Shown: positions 25,895 to 34,747 of the stretch, in pieces
Position numbering within the stretch: the first letter of the stretch is position 1
Layout: each line of letters begins with the position of its first letter
DNA from: a virus
Reading direction: 5' to 3' (one strand)
DNA length: 38,282 nucleotides
IMG/VR virus record: IMGVR_UViG_3300032308_000692
Location: 1-38,282 of that record
Translations under genes and position numbers: made by a program
The notes under the pieces: model-generated
Told to the model about the DNA's origin: nothing
What the model saw: only the letters and a program-made list of their open reading frames with translations
Database searches by the model: none

Positions 25895-27154
25895 TTATAC
25901 TACACCTCCACCTGCTGTTACTGAAACACAATCAAGAGATGTGGTTGAAAAACCACCTAATTGTATATTGTGTGCTAATGCTGATACCAAATATGTGCCT
26001 GATCCATACAACCAGTCACCTGTATATTTGTTTACCCATTCAAAGTTAATAACATCACCAACATGTAAATCTGGATCCCAAGGACCAATAAGTCTTAATG
26101 CCACTTTGTCTTTTTCTAATAGAGTCATTCTACCTTGTCTTAATAATAGATGTGTTTCAACATCAGTTGGACAAGAGTTATGTTGTTCTGCTGTACCTTT
26201 ATTTGTTTTAGAAATCTTATAATTAAAACCACCTTTTCCACAGTTATCACCACCCATAGAACCACCTAAAAGACTCATAGCACCACTACTCTCATTAATA
26301 ACAACTAGAGTATTTCTATTTTGGCCGTTTTCATCTAGACCATTAAGAAGGTCTGATAGTAAATCAAAGTCACAAGGAAAACTAAAAGCAATGGCATAAT
26401 CACCTCTACCTGTTGGAAAACTTTGTGATCTAGAAATATTACTATTATAATCCTGTAAAGCATTAACACCTGCTTCATATGCTCTATATGTTTTAGAAAT
26501 AGGTTGTGAACATAAAGATTTTAAAGATTTGAAATGGTGTCGTCCAGGGCCGGCATAACTGTTGTAAGTCATATAGTGAAGAAAAGATGGATCATTACCA
26601 TCTACCGCCACATTAGCCTGTTGTGCTACAACTTGAAATGGATGAATGTTTTCGGCAATATAAGGTCTTCCTTGCTGATCACATTTCTGAATACCACTTA
26701 AATCTTGAGCACCTGCACAATTACCTAATACATACCTAACAACTTCATCAGGTTTGGCACATTTCCAAGACTTACTAACAAGAGACTTGGCGTCCTCTAA
26801 TAGTGTTTGATCACAGGCATGAACCGTAAACTCTTCTGTTGGTGACTGATTAATCGGCATATTAGAACGATTATCAAGTCTATAAATCTTTTGAACATAG
26901 GCAGCACTACGGCCGGCCTCATTACCTAAACTAATGCTAAGTTCTTTATTTTTATAATCATCAAAGTTTTTTCGTGATTTAGAATGAGAGAATGATTGTA
27001 ATGTTATTGATGTTTGTAGCCCAGGTGTTAATAAACTTTCACCAAATATAATCTCTTTGATTGTAATATCATCAAAAGTGACACCGCCAATTTCAACTTC
27101 CGCATTAACCTTATTCTTATCAGAATTAGACTGGGCCCGATCATCAATACTCAT
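25895..27154 (-). CDS. Baseplate hub protein, gp27-like
   Basis: This 419-residue protein is probably the hub ring subunit (T4 gp27 has 391 aa). Supporting features are an N-terminal tail-protein-like beta domain (EIGGVTFDDITIKEIIFGES, then LTPGLQTSITLQSF), a helical middle (KPDEVVRYVLGNCAGAQDLS) and the motif IHPFQVVAQQANVAVDGNDP with SFLHYMTYNS, typical of hub proteins that bind the spike. Its position before the OB-fold and needle genes fits. Its start overlaps the gp53 stop by 4 nt (ATGA). Assignment is by pattern and context. Confidence 0.75.
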   Translation of the reverse strand: MSIDDRAQSNSDKNKVNAEVEIGGVTFDDITIKEIIFGESLLTPGLQTSITLQSFSHSKSRKNFDDYKNKELSISLGNEAGRSAAYVQKIYRLDNRSNMPINQSPTEEFTVHACDQTLLEDAKSLVSKSWKCAKPDEVVRYVLGNCAGAQDLSGIQKCDQQGRPYIAENIHPFQVVAQQANVAVDGNDPSFLHYMTYNSYAGPGRHHFKSLKSLCSQPISKTYRAYEAGVNALQDYNSNISRSQSFPTGRGDYAIAFSFPCDFDLLSDLLNGLDENGQNRNTLVVINESSGAMSLLGGSMGGDNCGKGGFNYKISKTNKGTAEQHNSCPTDVETHLLLRQGRMTLLEKDKVALRLIGPWDPDLHVGDVINFEWVNKYTGDWLYGSGTYLVSALAHNIQLGGFSTTSLDCVSVTAGGGVV

Positions 27155-27972
27155 ATAGCCAACCTTCTAAGGAAACTAACCGAATTAAGTGAAGTATCAC
27201 CTTCATAAGATATAACTTTGAATTGTCTCATTATAAAACTATAATAATCTTTTCTGATAACCTTAATGGTTCTCTTAGATTCATTTATCTGATTTTCATA
27301 ATCATAATTGGATATGGCATATCGTGTAATATTTTGAGTAACAGTTGAATTATTAAAATATACATATGATGTATTCTCATAATCTGGAATTGCACCTTCT
27401 CTGAGACTATAATCAATACCAATATCTGCCGTAAGTGTTGATGAATCTGATGTTAATGAGGTATTATCAGCATAAAGAGCATCTATAACATAAGGATCAT
27501 AATAGTTATATGGAACACCTAGGGAACTACCAATAGTTCTTTCTTTATCAATAACAAATCTTGTTTCAGAAACAATATCATTCCTTGAATTTGTTCTTGT
27601 GACTACCTTTTCATAATGATGAATATTTAATTTGGCATTTTCAATAGAACCATACTTGCCTATGATATAGTTATTAAACTGATTATAATCTAGTGGCCAG
27701 TCCCATTGAGGATCCATAATATTATTGGCATAGATAATCATCCAACCAGCACCAACATCATCATAGAACTTATCAGCAAGAATCTCTGGTGTCTCACCAT
27801 CAGCAATCTCATAGACATAATAAGATGATATTTGCTGTAAAGTATCTTTAATCATACCAATACGAAAGAAAATATCCGTAGCAGTAACATTAATTGGATA
27901 TTTTCCATAGTTCACATCATATTGGATCTGTGGAAAGAAATCAAAGAAAGGAGAATTGGTTCTAGTAGCCAT
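27151..27972 (-). CDS. 53: Baseplate wedge protein gp53
   Basis: This 273-residue protein has the gp53 core: FFDFFPQIQYDVNYGKYPIN, DIFFRIGMIKDTLQQISSYY, then a LysM-like YEIADGETPEILADKFYDDV followed by GWMIIYANNIMDPQWDWPLD. T4 gp53 (196 aa) uses this domain to clamp neighbouring wedges together in the baseplate ring. The extra ~80 C-terminal residues (YVYFNNSTVTQNITRYAISN, then RTIKVIRKDYYSFIM) are usual in marine T4-like versions. Confidence 0.9.
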   Translation of the reverse strand: MATRTNSPFFDFFPQIQYDVNYGKYPINVTATDIFFRIGMIKDTLQQISSYYVYEIADGETPEILADKFYDDVGAGWMIIYANNIMDPQWDWPLDYNQFNNYIIGKYGSIENAKLNIHHYEKVVTRTNSRNDIVSETRFVIDKERTIGSSLGVPYNYYDPYVIDALYADNTSLTSDSSTLTADIGIDYSLREGAIPDYENTSYVYFNNSTVTQNITRYAISNYDYENQINESKRTIKVIRKDYYSFIMRQFKVISYEGDTSLNSVSFLRRLAI

Positions 27973-27976
27973 TTAT

Positions 27977-28486
27977 TTACCTTTTAAAAACCCATTCTTC
28001 CACCGGAAGTTGGATTGCTTTGTCGTATTCATCAGGAAATATCTCAATAAAATGTGATCTAACCTGGTTAAACAAATATCTTTTAACACATGGACGAGAA
28101 AGAGAGTTTAAACTCCTTGTAGAAGAAATCAACTGATATGATAGTTTCAGTTTGGTTCTTTCATCCATATATTTGTTGTTCTTATATTCTAATAATCTAG
28201 TGGTCAATGCTTGTCTAGCATCTTGATCTAGATAATGTAGGTTTAAACCTAGAAACCCGTCGTTATATCTTTCAATTGGAAAGCACATAGGAAACTTATC
28301 ATATTTGGCAAGTTTGGCCTTTGTCTTTGGATCATACTTAAAGAAATACATCTTACCTACTATGGTAGTATCTCTACCACGCTGGTCATTGGATATCATC
28401 ACCTTACGAGCCTGTGCTGAGGAAGATGTTGATGCCTTTTCAATTAACCACTTTTGTAGGTCTACGGATGTATATTTTTGTGCCAT
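27977..28486 (-). CDS. Conserved T4-like phage protein, unknown function
   Basis: This is a 169-residue basic protein. The middle KYDKFPMCFPIERYNDGFLG followed by LNLHYLDQDARQALTTRLL, and the end VKRYLFNQVRSHFIEIFPDE, form a pattern I associate with proteins located between gp4 and gp53 in marine T4-like phages. No function is known to me. Neighbours suggest a head-completion, neck or baseplate role. A TATAAATA lies only 5 nt upstream of the ATG and no good ribosome-binding site is visible, which is odd for this compact, well-ordered operon. Confidence 0.75.
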   Translation of the reverse strand: MAQKYTSVDLQKWLIEKASTSSSAQARKVMISNDQRGRDTTIVGKMYFFKYDPKTKAKLAKYDKFPMCFPIERYNDGFLGLNLHYLDQDARQALTTRLLEYKNNKYMDERTKLKLSYQLISSTRSLNSLSRPCVKRYLFNQVRSHFIEIFPDEYDKAIQLPVEEWVFKR

Positions 28487-28499
28487 ATCGGTATTTATA

Positions 28500-28949
28500 T
28501 CACTTTTTGTTAAATAGTTCCGCTTCGGTGATTAGTTTAAACTCCCATCCTTTTTTACGGCAATATTCTTCGGCAGCCTTCCATTTTGCTTGATTAACTC
28601 CGTAAGTCATAACCTCGGTAATATACCTTTTAGTGTTCCTTTTAGGTTTTTTAGGTTCTTGGGTCTGAGCCTTTGGTTTGACCTCAAGTAACATAATCTT
28701 CGTCTCTCCGTCTCTCCCAACCGCCTCCACATAAAAGTCCGTGAAGTATCGGTGTGGTTTATTATCTATTGGTGATATATACGGAATAACAACCTCTTCC
28801 GATCCCCAACGGATAATATTAAGGTTATTATCTAAGGACTGCATCACTCGGAGTTCCCATCCGGACCTATAGATAATATTAGTAGGATCACCGATATATT
28901 TCTTTGGATTCTTAGGTTTAAAAAATCCTTGTTTAAAGTTTGGCGCCAT
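28500..28949 (-). CDS. 4: Head completion protein gp4
   Basis: This 149-residue protein matches T4 gp4 (150 aa) in length and pattern: NFKQGFFKPKNPKKYIGDP, then IIYRSGWELRVMQSLDNN, WGSEEVVIPYISPIDNKPHR and YFTDFYVEA, and KIMLLEVKPK. The E (SGWELRVM), D (YFTDFY) and E-x-K (LEVKPK) resemble the nuclease-like fold noted for gp4, related to TnsA-type endonucleases. In T4 it acts late in head maturation, before tail joining. It is the first gene of the long minus-strand baseplate block and diverges from gp48. Confidence 0.92.
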   Translation of the reverse strand: MAPNFKQGFFKPKNPKKYIGDPTNIIYRSGWELRVMQSLDNNLNIIRWGSEEVVIPYISPIDNKPHRYFTDFYVEAVGRDGETKIMLLEVKPKAQTQEPKKPKRNTKRYITEVMTYGVNQAKWKAAEEYCRKKGWEFKLITEAELFNKK

Positions 28950-28961
28950 TATATACCTCTG

Positions 28962-28968
28962 CTAAATA
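28962..28968 (+). promoter_or_regulatory. Late-type promoter CTAAATA upstream of gp48
   Basis: GCTAAATAGTATG lies in the 44-nt divergent gap between gp4 and gp48, and the box ends 25 nt before the gp48 ATG. This is the same heptamer and spacing as before gp25. It should drive the plus-strand block from gp48 to the hydrolase. No equally good box is visible for gp4 on the other strand. Confidence 0.65.
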
Positions 28969-28993
28969 GTATGTAGCCTCTTTGGAGTAGGAT

Positions 28994-29707
28994 ATGGCAG
29001 ATCGTTTAACATTTCCGGAATATTTACAAGACGACCAAAACTCAAATTGGATGCATATTCGGGCATTTAAATCTGGTGAAACAAATCCAGATGTCACTGT
29101 AACATTATTCGTTCCTGGTGGACCAGAAAACGGTTCTTTATCCTGGAAAACTGTTAATGACTACACAGACCCTTCATTGACTAAGGTTACTGCTAACTTT
29201 CTTGGCGTAGGTCCGGCAGCGGCAGGTCTAAATTCTGTAGGCCAAATGTTAGGCGGCACAATCAATCCAAAAGTAGAAGTTCTTTATAGAACAACTCAGT
29301 TAAGACAATTTCAATTTAACTTTATGTTTGCTCCAACATCTCTTGGTGAATCAGAGGCTGTAGAAGAAATAGTTAAAAAGTTAAGATATCACGCGGCACC
29401 AGATTTGATAGGTGGTAATGATCCTGATGCTTCTTATATTGGACTAAGTAATCAAGCATCCTATCTTTCCTCTGGAGGTCTTATGAGATCGCCTTCGGAA
29501 TTTAAAATAGACTTTTATCATAAAGGTCAAGAGAATAAGCACTTGCCGAAAATAGGTAGAAGTATAATTGAACGCATTGATGTTGATTACACACCACAAG
29601 GACAATTTTCCACATTCTCTAATGGATATCCCGTTTCTTCTATGCTAACTGTAGTATTCAAAGAAATGAGATTTATCAGTAAACAAAACATTCTAGACGG
29701 ATTCTAA
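28994..29707 (+). CDS. 48: Baseplate tail-tube cap protein gp48
   Basis: This 237-residue protein begins MADRLTFPEYLQDDQNSNWM. Segments such as NPKVEVLYRTTQLRQFQFNF, MFAPTSLGESEAVEEIVKKL and RYHAAPDLIGG form the tube-protein fold shared by gp19, gp48 and gp54. The later part (MRSPSEFKIDFYHKGQENKH, then RSIIERIDVDYTPQGQFSTF) fits. T4 gp48 (364 aa) sits on the hub and caps the tube start; this one is shorter, as in marine relatives. GGAG precedes the ATG. The gp48/gp54 assignment rests on order (48 then 54) and could be swapped. Confidence 0.8.
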   Translation: MADRLTFPEYLQDDQNSNWMHIRAFKSGETNPDVTVTLFVPGGPENGSLSWKTVNDYTDPSLTKVTANFLGVGPAAAGLNSVGQMLGGTINPKVEVLYRTTQLRQFQFNFMFAPTSLGESEAVEEIVKKLRYHAAPDLIGGNDPDASYIGLSNQASYLSSGGLMRSPSEFKIDFYHKGQENKHLPKIGRSIIERIDVDYTPQGQFSTFSNGYPVSSMLTVVFKEMRFISKQNILDGF

Positions 29708-29710
29708 TAA

Positions 29711-30349
29711 ATGGCAACTCAACCACCAGTAAATCAAGGAAACTCTCCATCTAATCTAAGATTAACTAATTTTCTTAGTTCTTTGGATATGGGAAACCAA
29801 GTTGCTAAGGCTTGTCGTTTTGCCGTTCAGATTATTCCAACATCTTCTGTTAATAGTCGTTTACCTGATAATGATCTAATGTATATGTGTGATGCTGCTG
29901 AATTACCTGGCCGTGGATTTGATGTAACCGAGGTTCGTTATTATGGTCCATCACAGGCCTTTCCAAACAATACACAATACAATACTGCCAACTTTTCTTT
30001 TATCTGCCGTCAGAAAAGCAAAGAAAGATATTTCTTTGATCAGTGGATGGATGTTATAAATCCTGTTAGCAATTTTAATTTTGAATATGCCAATAACTAT
30101 TATTCAGAGATTAAGATATATCAGTTTGCGGAATATAGTTCAAGAGATCAACAACAAAATCCTAATAAAGGTCCTCTACCTCAAAACAATTCTGCTCCAG
30201 ATGTTATCTATGGATGGACTCTAAGAAAGGCCTGGCCTATTCTAGTTCAACCACAACAGGTCACATGGAATGATCAAGATATTTTAAGATTACAAGTCAC
30301 TTTTACTTACAAGTATTGGGATAGATTAGACTTTATGAATACACAATAA
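29711..30349 (+). CDS. 54: Baseplate tail-tube initiator protein gp54
   Basis: This 212-residue tube-fold protein contains RLTNFLSSLDMGNQVAKACR, FAVQIIPTSSVN and LMYMCDAAELPGRGFDVTEV, followed by RYYGPSQAFPN. The core FSFICRQKSKERYFFDQWMD resembles tail-tube gp19-like proteins, and the end (ILRLQVTFTYKYWDRLDFM) is the usual last strand. In T4, gp54 joins gp48 and starts tube polymerisation. Starts 3 nt after gp48. Confidence 0.82.
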   Translation: MATQPPVNQGNSPSNLRLTNFLSSLDMGNQVAKACRFAVQIIPTSSVNSRLPDNDLMYMCDAAELPGRGFDVTEVRYYGPSQAFPNNTQYNTANFSFICRQKSKERYFFDQWMDVINPVSNFNFEYANNYYSEIKIYQFAEYSSRDQQQNPNKGPLPQNNSAPDVIYGWTLRKAWPILVQPQQVTWNDQDILRLQVTFTYKYWDRLDFMNTQ

Positions 30350-30364
30350 TATGGAGATTAGATA

Positions 30365-31084
30365 ATGTTACCTAAGATTGATGTGCCGATTTATGAATTG
30401 ACTATACCTTCAAATAAGAAAGTTATTAAGGTTAGACCATTCTCGGTGAAAGAAGAAAAGTTATTGATGATCGCATTAGAGTCAAAAGAACCTGATGAAA
30501 TCATTAACACAATGAAACAGGTTGTTAATAATTGTATCCTAGATGGTGATGCTGATATTAATAAATTACCATTCTTTGATGTTGATTATATGTTTATCTT
30601 TCTAAGGGCCAAATCCGTTGGAGACCATGTAGAGGTAAGTCTAACTTGTAATAATGAAACTGAGAACGGTATTTGTGGTAATGTATTTTCTGCGGAGATG
30701 GATATTTCAAAGGTTGAGATTATCAGTGATGAAAGTGTCTCTAATGATATTAAACTTGATAAGGATAAAGGCGTCAAGATGAAATATCCAAACTATGCGG
30801 TAATGAAACGCATAGAGTTTTCTAATGAAGTAGATCAAAAGACTAATACTATTATTAATGCTATTGATCACATCTATGATAAAAAGGGAATATATTCATC
30901 TAAAGACTATTCAAAGGATGAATTAAAAGAGTTTGTTGAAGGTCTAACAGAAGCAAACTATAGAAAACTGGAAGAGTTCGTGGATAATATGCCAACATTT
31001 GCTGTGGTCTTGAAAAAAGAATGTAACAAATGTGGTTTTCATCATAGAGTGAGGTATACAGACTTTTATGATTTTTTTTTCTAA
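30365..31084 (+). CDS. 26: Baseplate hub assembly protein gp26
   Basis: This 239-residue protein matches T4 gp26 (208 aa): LPKIDVPIYELTIPSNKKVI, RPFSVKEEKLLMIALESKEP, then FFDVDYMFIFLRAKSVGDHV. Cys pairs in TCNNETENGICGNVF and KKECNKCGFHHRVRYTDFYD look like a zinc-binding site joining the two ends. In T4, gp26 acts in assembly of the hub. GGAGA lies a few bases upstream of the ATG. It is followed 2 nt later by a short gene in the gp51 position. Confidence 0.88.
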   Translation: MLPKIDVPIYELTIPSNKKVIKVRPFSVKEEKLLMIALESKEPDEIINTMKQVVNNCILDGDADINKLPFFDVDYMFIFLRAKSVGDHVEVSLTCNNETENGICGNVFSAEMDISKVEIISDESVSNDIKLDKDKGVKMKYPNYAVMKRIEFSNEVDQKTNTIINAIDHIYDKKGIYSSKDYSKDELKEFVEGLTEANYRKLEEFVDNMPTFAVVLKKECNKCGFHHRVRYTDFYDFFF

Positions 31085-31086
31085 TA

Positions 31087-31305
31087 ATGGGCCATGATAA
31101 GCTAGTAAATCATTATAAGTCAAACTTTGGTCTAATACAGCATCATAAGTGGAGTTTATCCGATATGGAGTCTATGATGCCCTGGGAAAGATATATCTAT
31201 ATTGAATTGCTACAGAATTATTTGATTGAAGAAGAAAAGAAGGCTAAGCAAATAGAACTTGAACAAAAGACGACAATGAATTACCTAAACAGAAGAAGAA
31301 TGTAA
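31087..31305 (+). CDS. Small hub-assembly protein in gp51 position
   Basis: This 72-residue protein reads MGHDKLVNHYKSNFGLIQHH, then DMESMMPWERYIYIELLQNY, then a charged coiled-coil-like tail (EEEKKAKQIELEQKT). Short proteins of this type with a M-W-E-----IELL core follow gp26 in many T4-like phages. T4 has gp51 (a hub assembly chaperone) directly after gp26. The length is much below T4 gp51 (249 aa), so the name is positional. Confidence 0.6.
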   Translation: MGHDKLVNHYKSNFGLIQHHKWSLSDMESMMPWERYIYIELLQNYLIEEEKKAKQIELEQKTTMNYLNRRRM

Positions 31306-34300
31306 ATGGCAAGAAAAGGTAAAATCCCTTTTAGCAAGGCATTAAAGAAACTATCACCTAAGAAGAGAGTAGAGGCGGCCAAATCTGAGAGTGGCCCAAT
31401 GCTTCTTAATATGCTGACACCTACACAGTTGGCAGAATTGTTTCCAAAGTATTATCAAAGAGGTTTACCTGATACAAGTGGTTTTCGTGCTGCCATTTCA
31501 CAAGCAACACAACAACAGCAGGATCGTTATGAACAAGCGGTTGCTGATAAGTTAGGTATTGATAGACAAACTGGCCGCACAAAAGGCGGTTGGATGGAAA
31601 AGATGGGTGAAAAGTATGGTGGCGGAGGTGGTGGAGTAACCAAATCAAGTGGAAGTCTTGCTGCAAATCAGAGAGAGGCATATCAAGCCGCATTAGCAGA
31701 AGGATTATCCCCCAGCGCAGCTAAGTTGTTAGTAGCAAATCTTTCAGGTGAAAATTTAAGAAATCCAAATGGAATACCTTATGGTGATCCATCATCGGCA
31801 CATCCAGATCAAAAAGCTCACGGTATGGCCGCTTGGGATAATCCTCGATCTGCTAGAATTGCTAAAGAATTTGGTGCTGAACCACAAAATTTACCTATCA
31901 AAATACAAATGAAGGCCCTCGTTCAAGAAATGAAACGAGATTATCCTAAAGCATGGGAAGCATTAAACAATGAGAATTTACCAGAAAAAGAAAGAATGTA
32001 TGGAGTTGTTCACCATTTTGAAAGACCAAAAGATGATGCTTCGGCTGTTAGTCAAAGATTAAGTATTCTTAGAGGTATGAATGTTGAAAGTGATACGAAA
32101 GAGGGTGGGACTAGTGAAAGCGAAACTGGTGTAACCGGCGGTAATATGGTTGGAAAATCATTCGTCAATTCAAAGGGTAAAACAGAATGTGTTACTTATG
32201 CTCAACAAGGTGGAGGTGTCGGTCATACAAGTGGATGGAGTCCAGGAAAATCAGCATCAACAGGTAATTTAAAACCAGGAGATTGGATAGCCACATTTGG
32301 ATCAGGTGGCAGATATACTAATACCTATGGTGAATCCCATGTGGCGAGATTTGAGAATTACATTTATGATGATTCTGGTAAAGTTGTAGGAATGAATGTA
32401 ACACACCAATATAATAAATCAGGTCAAGTTATTCCTGGTAAATTTATGTTTGGATCAGGTGGAGAATTTGATGCCAGTAGATATCATCAAATTGTGGATA
32501 ATGGTAATCCTGCCTCAATGGCCACTTCTGATGGAACGGATCAAAAAATTGCCGAAAGAAAGAAACATGCTTCGGAACATCCAGAACAAGATGATTCTAA
32601 TCAAACAACTAACCCCGAAACAAAAGCACAGGTAGAGGCAAGACAGCAAGAAACAACAGTCAATCCGCCTCCTCATCCGGCAGCATCTTCACCACAGCAA
32701 CAATTAGCAGATCAGACAAACAGAACCGCTACTGTAGAGAAACCAAAACCGGAACCTGTTAAGTATAAGTTCAATGAATCGGCCTTTATTAAAGAAGTTC
32801 GTGCCAAAGAAACAGGTGCTATGTTTGTCTCTGATGAATATATCATGGGAGAAACTGTTAAAGGATTTCAAACAACACCTGGTGTTAAGTATGACAGAAA
32901 AAGCGGCACTATAACTATTGAAGATCCTAATTCACCTGCTATTCAGACTATCATTAATGATATGAAAAGTCATGGATTTGATCAGAATAAATTTCTTCAT
33001 AAACAAGAAGGAAAGCAGGCTGCAGTAGAACCACAAACACAGACCGCAACAGTAGGACAAAAATTACAAAGAGAATTTGGTGTAGCATCTGCCGTTGCTG
33101 GTGAACTTGATATGAATGATCCGGAAGTTCGTCGTAAAATTATGGAACAACATCAAAAAGGAATGTCAACTGCGGCCGCAACAACCGCAACAGAACCAAT
33201 AACAAAACCACTAGGACATATCTCCGCCAAGTATGAAGGTGCCAAAGGTGGTGTAGAAACTATTTCTTCTGGTGTTAATGATCCAGGTGGTGTATCTTAT
33301 GGAAGACACCAACTTTCATCCAAAAAAGGAACGATGAAAGACTTTCTCAACTCTCCTGATGGCGCTGCATATAAAGATGCGTTTAAAGGACTAAGACCAG
33401 GTAGTAAAGCATTTAATAATGTTTATACTAAGATTGCTAGTAACGATCCTCAAGGATTTTCTAAAGCACAGGAAACTTTTATTAATAGAACACATTATGA
33501 TCCTTTCATCAAACATGCGGAAATGAGAGGATTAAATGTAAAAGATCCTGCTTTACGAGAAGCAATTTATAGTATGGGTGTTCAACATAGAAACCATTCT
33601 TTCAAATATATTGATAGAGCGGCAGCTGCCAGTTCTGGTAAAGACACTCCTACACAGGTCAATGCTTTATTTAATGAAAGAATGAAAGTTGTTCCTGAAC
33701 AAAGTAAAAGATATAGAAATGAAAAAGCAGATGTTCTAGCATATCACCAAGAACAACAACCAACGACAACACAAGTGGCCGCTGCACCACAGACTACAGC
33801 ACCTGGAGCGGTACCAGAACAACCTAAATCATTCACTGAAAAGGTACAAACTGCGGCCTCTGAGGTAACAGGACTCAAACCGGCAGCTGCCGAAACTAAA
33901 CCAGTTACACCAATACAGCAGGCACCTCAACCAGAGTTTCCAAAGACTCCTAAAACAGGAGAAGTTCCAACACCACCACAAAGGCCTATGGAAATTTCAC
34001 CTGTTACACAAGCACCAATAACACAACCAGAGTTTCCAAAGACTCCTAAAACAGGAGAAGTTCCAACACCACCACAAAGGCCTATGGAAATTTCACCTGT
34101 TAAACAGGCACAAGAACTTGGTAAACCAGATGAAAGTTCACAACAGAACTTCCTTAAATCACAAGGTGTTGGTGTTCCAACCAAGGCTGATGGTGGTCAA
34201 GTAACCACTAAAGGTCAAGTATCAGCATTTCCTATTGGAGGTCTTAGAGGTGATAATACTCTGGCTGTTGATACAAAGACACAACAACCATTATTCACAT

Positions 34301-34665
34301 TTAATCCGCAGACCGAGGTAGTTGTTCCTAATGGCCAGGACAATAGAGCAACTGTTGTGCCTACTAATAAAATAAATGGTGATGTTAGAGAATCTACAAA
34401 TGATACTACTAATCAAATGAATGATATAATACAAAGAATGAACACAATGATGGAAAATGTTGGTCAACCAACAAAGAAACCACCAAATGAGGAAAGACAA
34501 ACACCACCAAATAGTATGCCAGATTTTGTAGGAAATCTATTACAAAGAAACACCGTTCCTTTTCATAATCCTACCATGCATCGTGCTATGATGCGATCAG
34601 TGGCACAGACTGAAACGGATGAACTACACGGTCACTTTGGTGCTGGTACCAATAATATGAAATAA
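31306..34665 (+). CDS. Multi-domain virion peptidoglycan hydrolase
   Basis: This 1119-residue protein has three candidate cell-wall domains. (a) Residues ~130-258, AKLLVANLSGENLRNPNGIP then AHGMAAWDNPRSARIAKEFG, resemble phage tail lysozyme, with E149 a candidate catalytic residue. (b) Residues ~284-400, KTECVTYAQQGGGVGHTSGW, LKPGDWIATFGSGGRY and ESHVARF, resemble the BPSL0067 cysteine-peptidase/amidase group, with C295 and H345 as likely catalytic residues. (c) Residues ~635-830, HISAKYEGAKGGVETISSGV, DPGGVSYGRHQLSSKKGTM and TFINRTHYDPFI, match the lysozyme-like domain of VgrG3-type spikes, with E644 a candidate acid. A Pro/Thr/Gln-rich linker holds a 32-residue duplication. The C-terminus (FNPQTEVVVPNGQ, RAMMRSVAQTETDELHGHF) is unassigned. 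The gene follows gp51-like and gp26; the gp5-like genes lack a lysozyme, so this may supply cell-wall cutting. Confidence 0.8.
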   Translation: MARKGKIPFSKALKKLSPKKRVEAAKSESGPMLLNMLTPTQLAELFPKYYQRGLPDTSGFRAAISQATQQQQDRYEQAVADKLGIDRQTGRTKGGWMEKMGEKYGGGGGGVTKSSGSLAANQREAYQAALAEGLSPSAAKLLVANLSGENLRNPNGIPYGDPSSAHPDQKAHGMAAWDNPRSARIAKEFGAEPQNLPIKIQMKALVQEMKRDYPKAWEALNNENLPEKERMYGVVHHFERPKDDASAVSQRLSILRGMNVESDTKEGGTSESETGVTGGNMVGKSFVNSKGKTECVTYAQQGGGVGHTSGWSPGKSASTGNLKPGDWIATFGSGGRYTNTYGESHVARFENYIYDDSGKVVGMNVTHQYNKSGQVIPGKFMFGSGGEFDASRYHQIVDNGNPASMATSDGTDQKIAERKKHASEHPEQDDSNQTTNPETKAQVEARQQETTVNPPPHPAASSPQQQLADQTNRTATVEKPKPEPVKYKFNESAFIKEVRAKETGAMFVSDEYIMGETVKGFQTTPGVKYDRKSGTITIEDPNSPAIQTIINDMKSHGFDQNKFLHKQEGKQAAVEPQTQTATVGQKLQREFGVASAVAGELDMNDPEVRRKIMEQHQKGMSTAAATTATEPITKPLGHISAKYEGAKGGVETISSGVNDPGGVSYGRHQLSSKKGTMKDFLNSPDGAAYKDAFKGLRPGSKAFNNVYTKIASNDPQGFSKAQETFINRTHYDPFIKHAEMRGLNVKDPALREAIYSMGVQHRNHSFKYIDRAAAASSGKDTPTQVNALFNERMKVVPEQSKRYRNEKADVLAYHQEQQPTTTQVAAAPQTTAPGAVPEQPKSFTEKVQTAASEVTGLKPAAAETKPVTPIQQAPQPEFPKTPKTGEVPTPPQRPMEISPVTQAPITQPEFPKTPKTGEVPTPPQRPMEISPVKQAQELGKPDESSQQNFLKSQGVGVPTKADGGQVTTKGQVSAFPIGGLRGDNTLAVDTKTQQPLFTFNPQTEVVVPNGQDNRATVVPTNKINGDVRESTNDTTNQMNDIIQRMNTMMENVGQPTKKPPNEERQTPPNSMPDFVGNLLQRNTVPFHNPTMHRAMMRSVAQTETDELHGHFGAGTNNMK
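33928..34102 (+). repeat. 96-nt direct repeat in the hydrolase Pro-rich linker
   Basis: 33928-34006 and 34024-34102 are exact 79-nt copies offset by 96 nt, encoding the repeated PEFPKTPKTGEVPTPPQRPM pattern (32-residue period). This is recent duplication in the flexible linker. Confidence 0.9.
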
Positions 34666-34678
34666 AAAAGCAGGATTA

Positions 34679-34685
34679 CTAAATA
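34679..34685 (+). promoter_or_regulatory. Late-type box CTAAATA upstream of the GIY-YIG gene
   Basis: CTAAATAAG on the plus strand lies just after the hydrolase stop and 62 nt before the endonuclease ATG, farther than the ~25 nt seen elsewhere. A stem-loop fills the extra leader. Confidence 0.45.
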
Positions 34686-34690
34686 AGAAT

Positions 34691-34721
34691 GTCCGTCACG
34701 GTGTTGTGAGCACCTACGGAC
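34691..34721 (+). promoter_or_regulatory. Stem-loop in the leader of the GIY-YIG endonuclease gene
   Basis: GTCCGT (34691-34696) pairs with ACGGAC (34716-34721). An inner GGTG (34700-34703) pairs with CACC (34711-34714) across a 7-nt loop. There is no T-tract, so it is not a standard terminator. It would sit at the 5' end of a transcript from the CTAAATA box and could affect stability or translation. T4 homing endonuclease genes often have hairpins that delay expression; that comparison is an analogy only. Confidence 0.55.
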
Positions 34722-34747
34722 TCTAATACTGTATAGGAGTATCAGCT

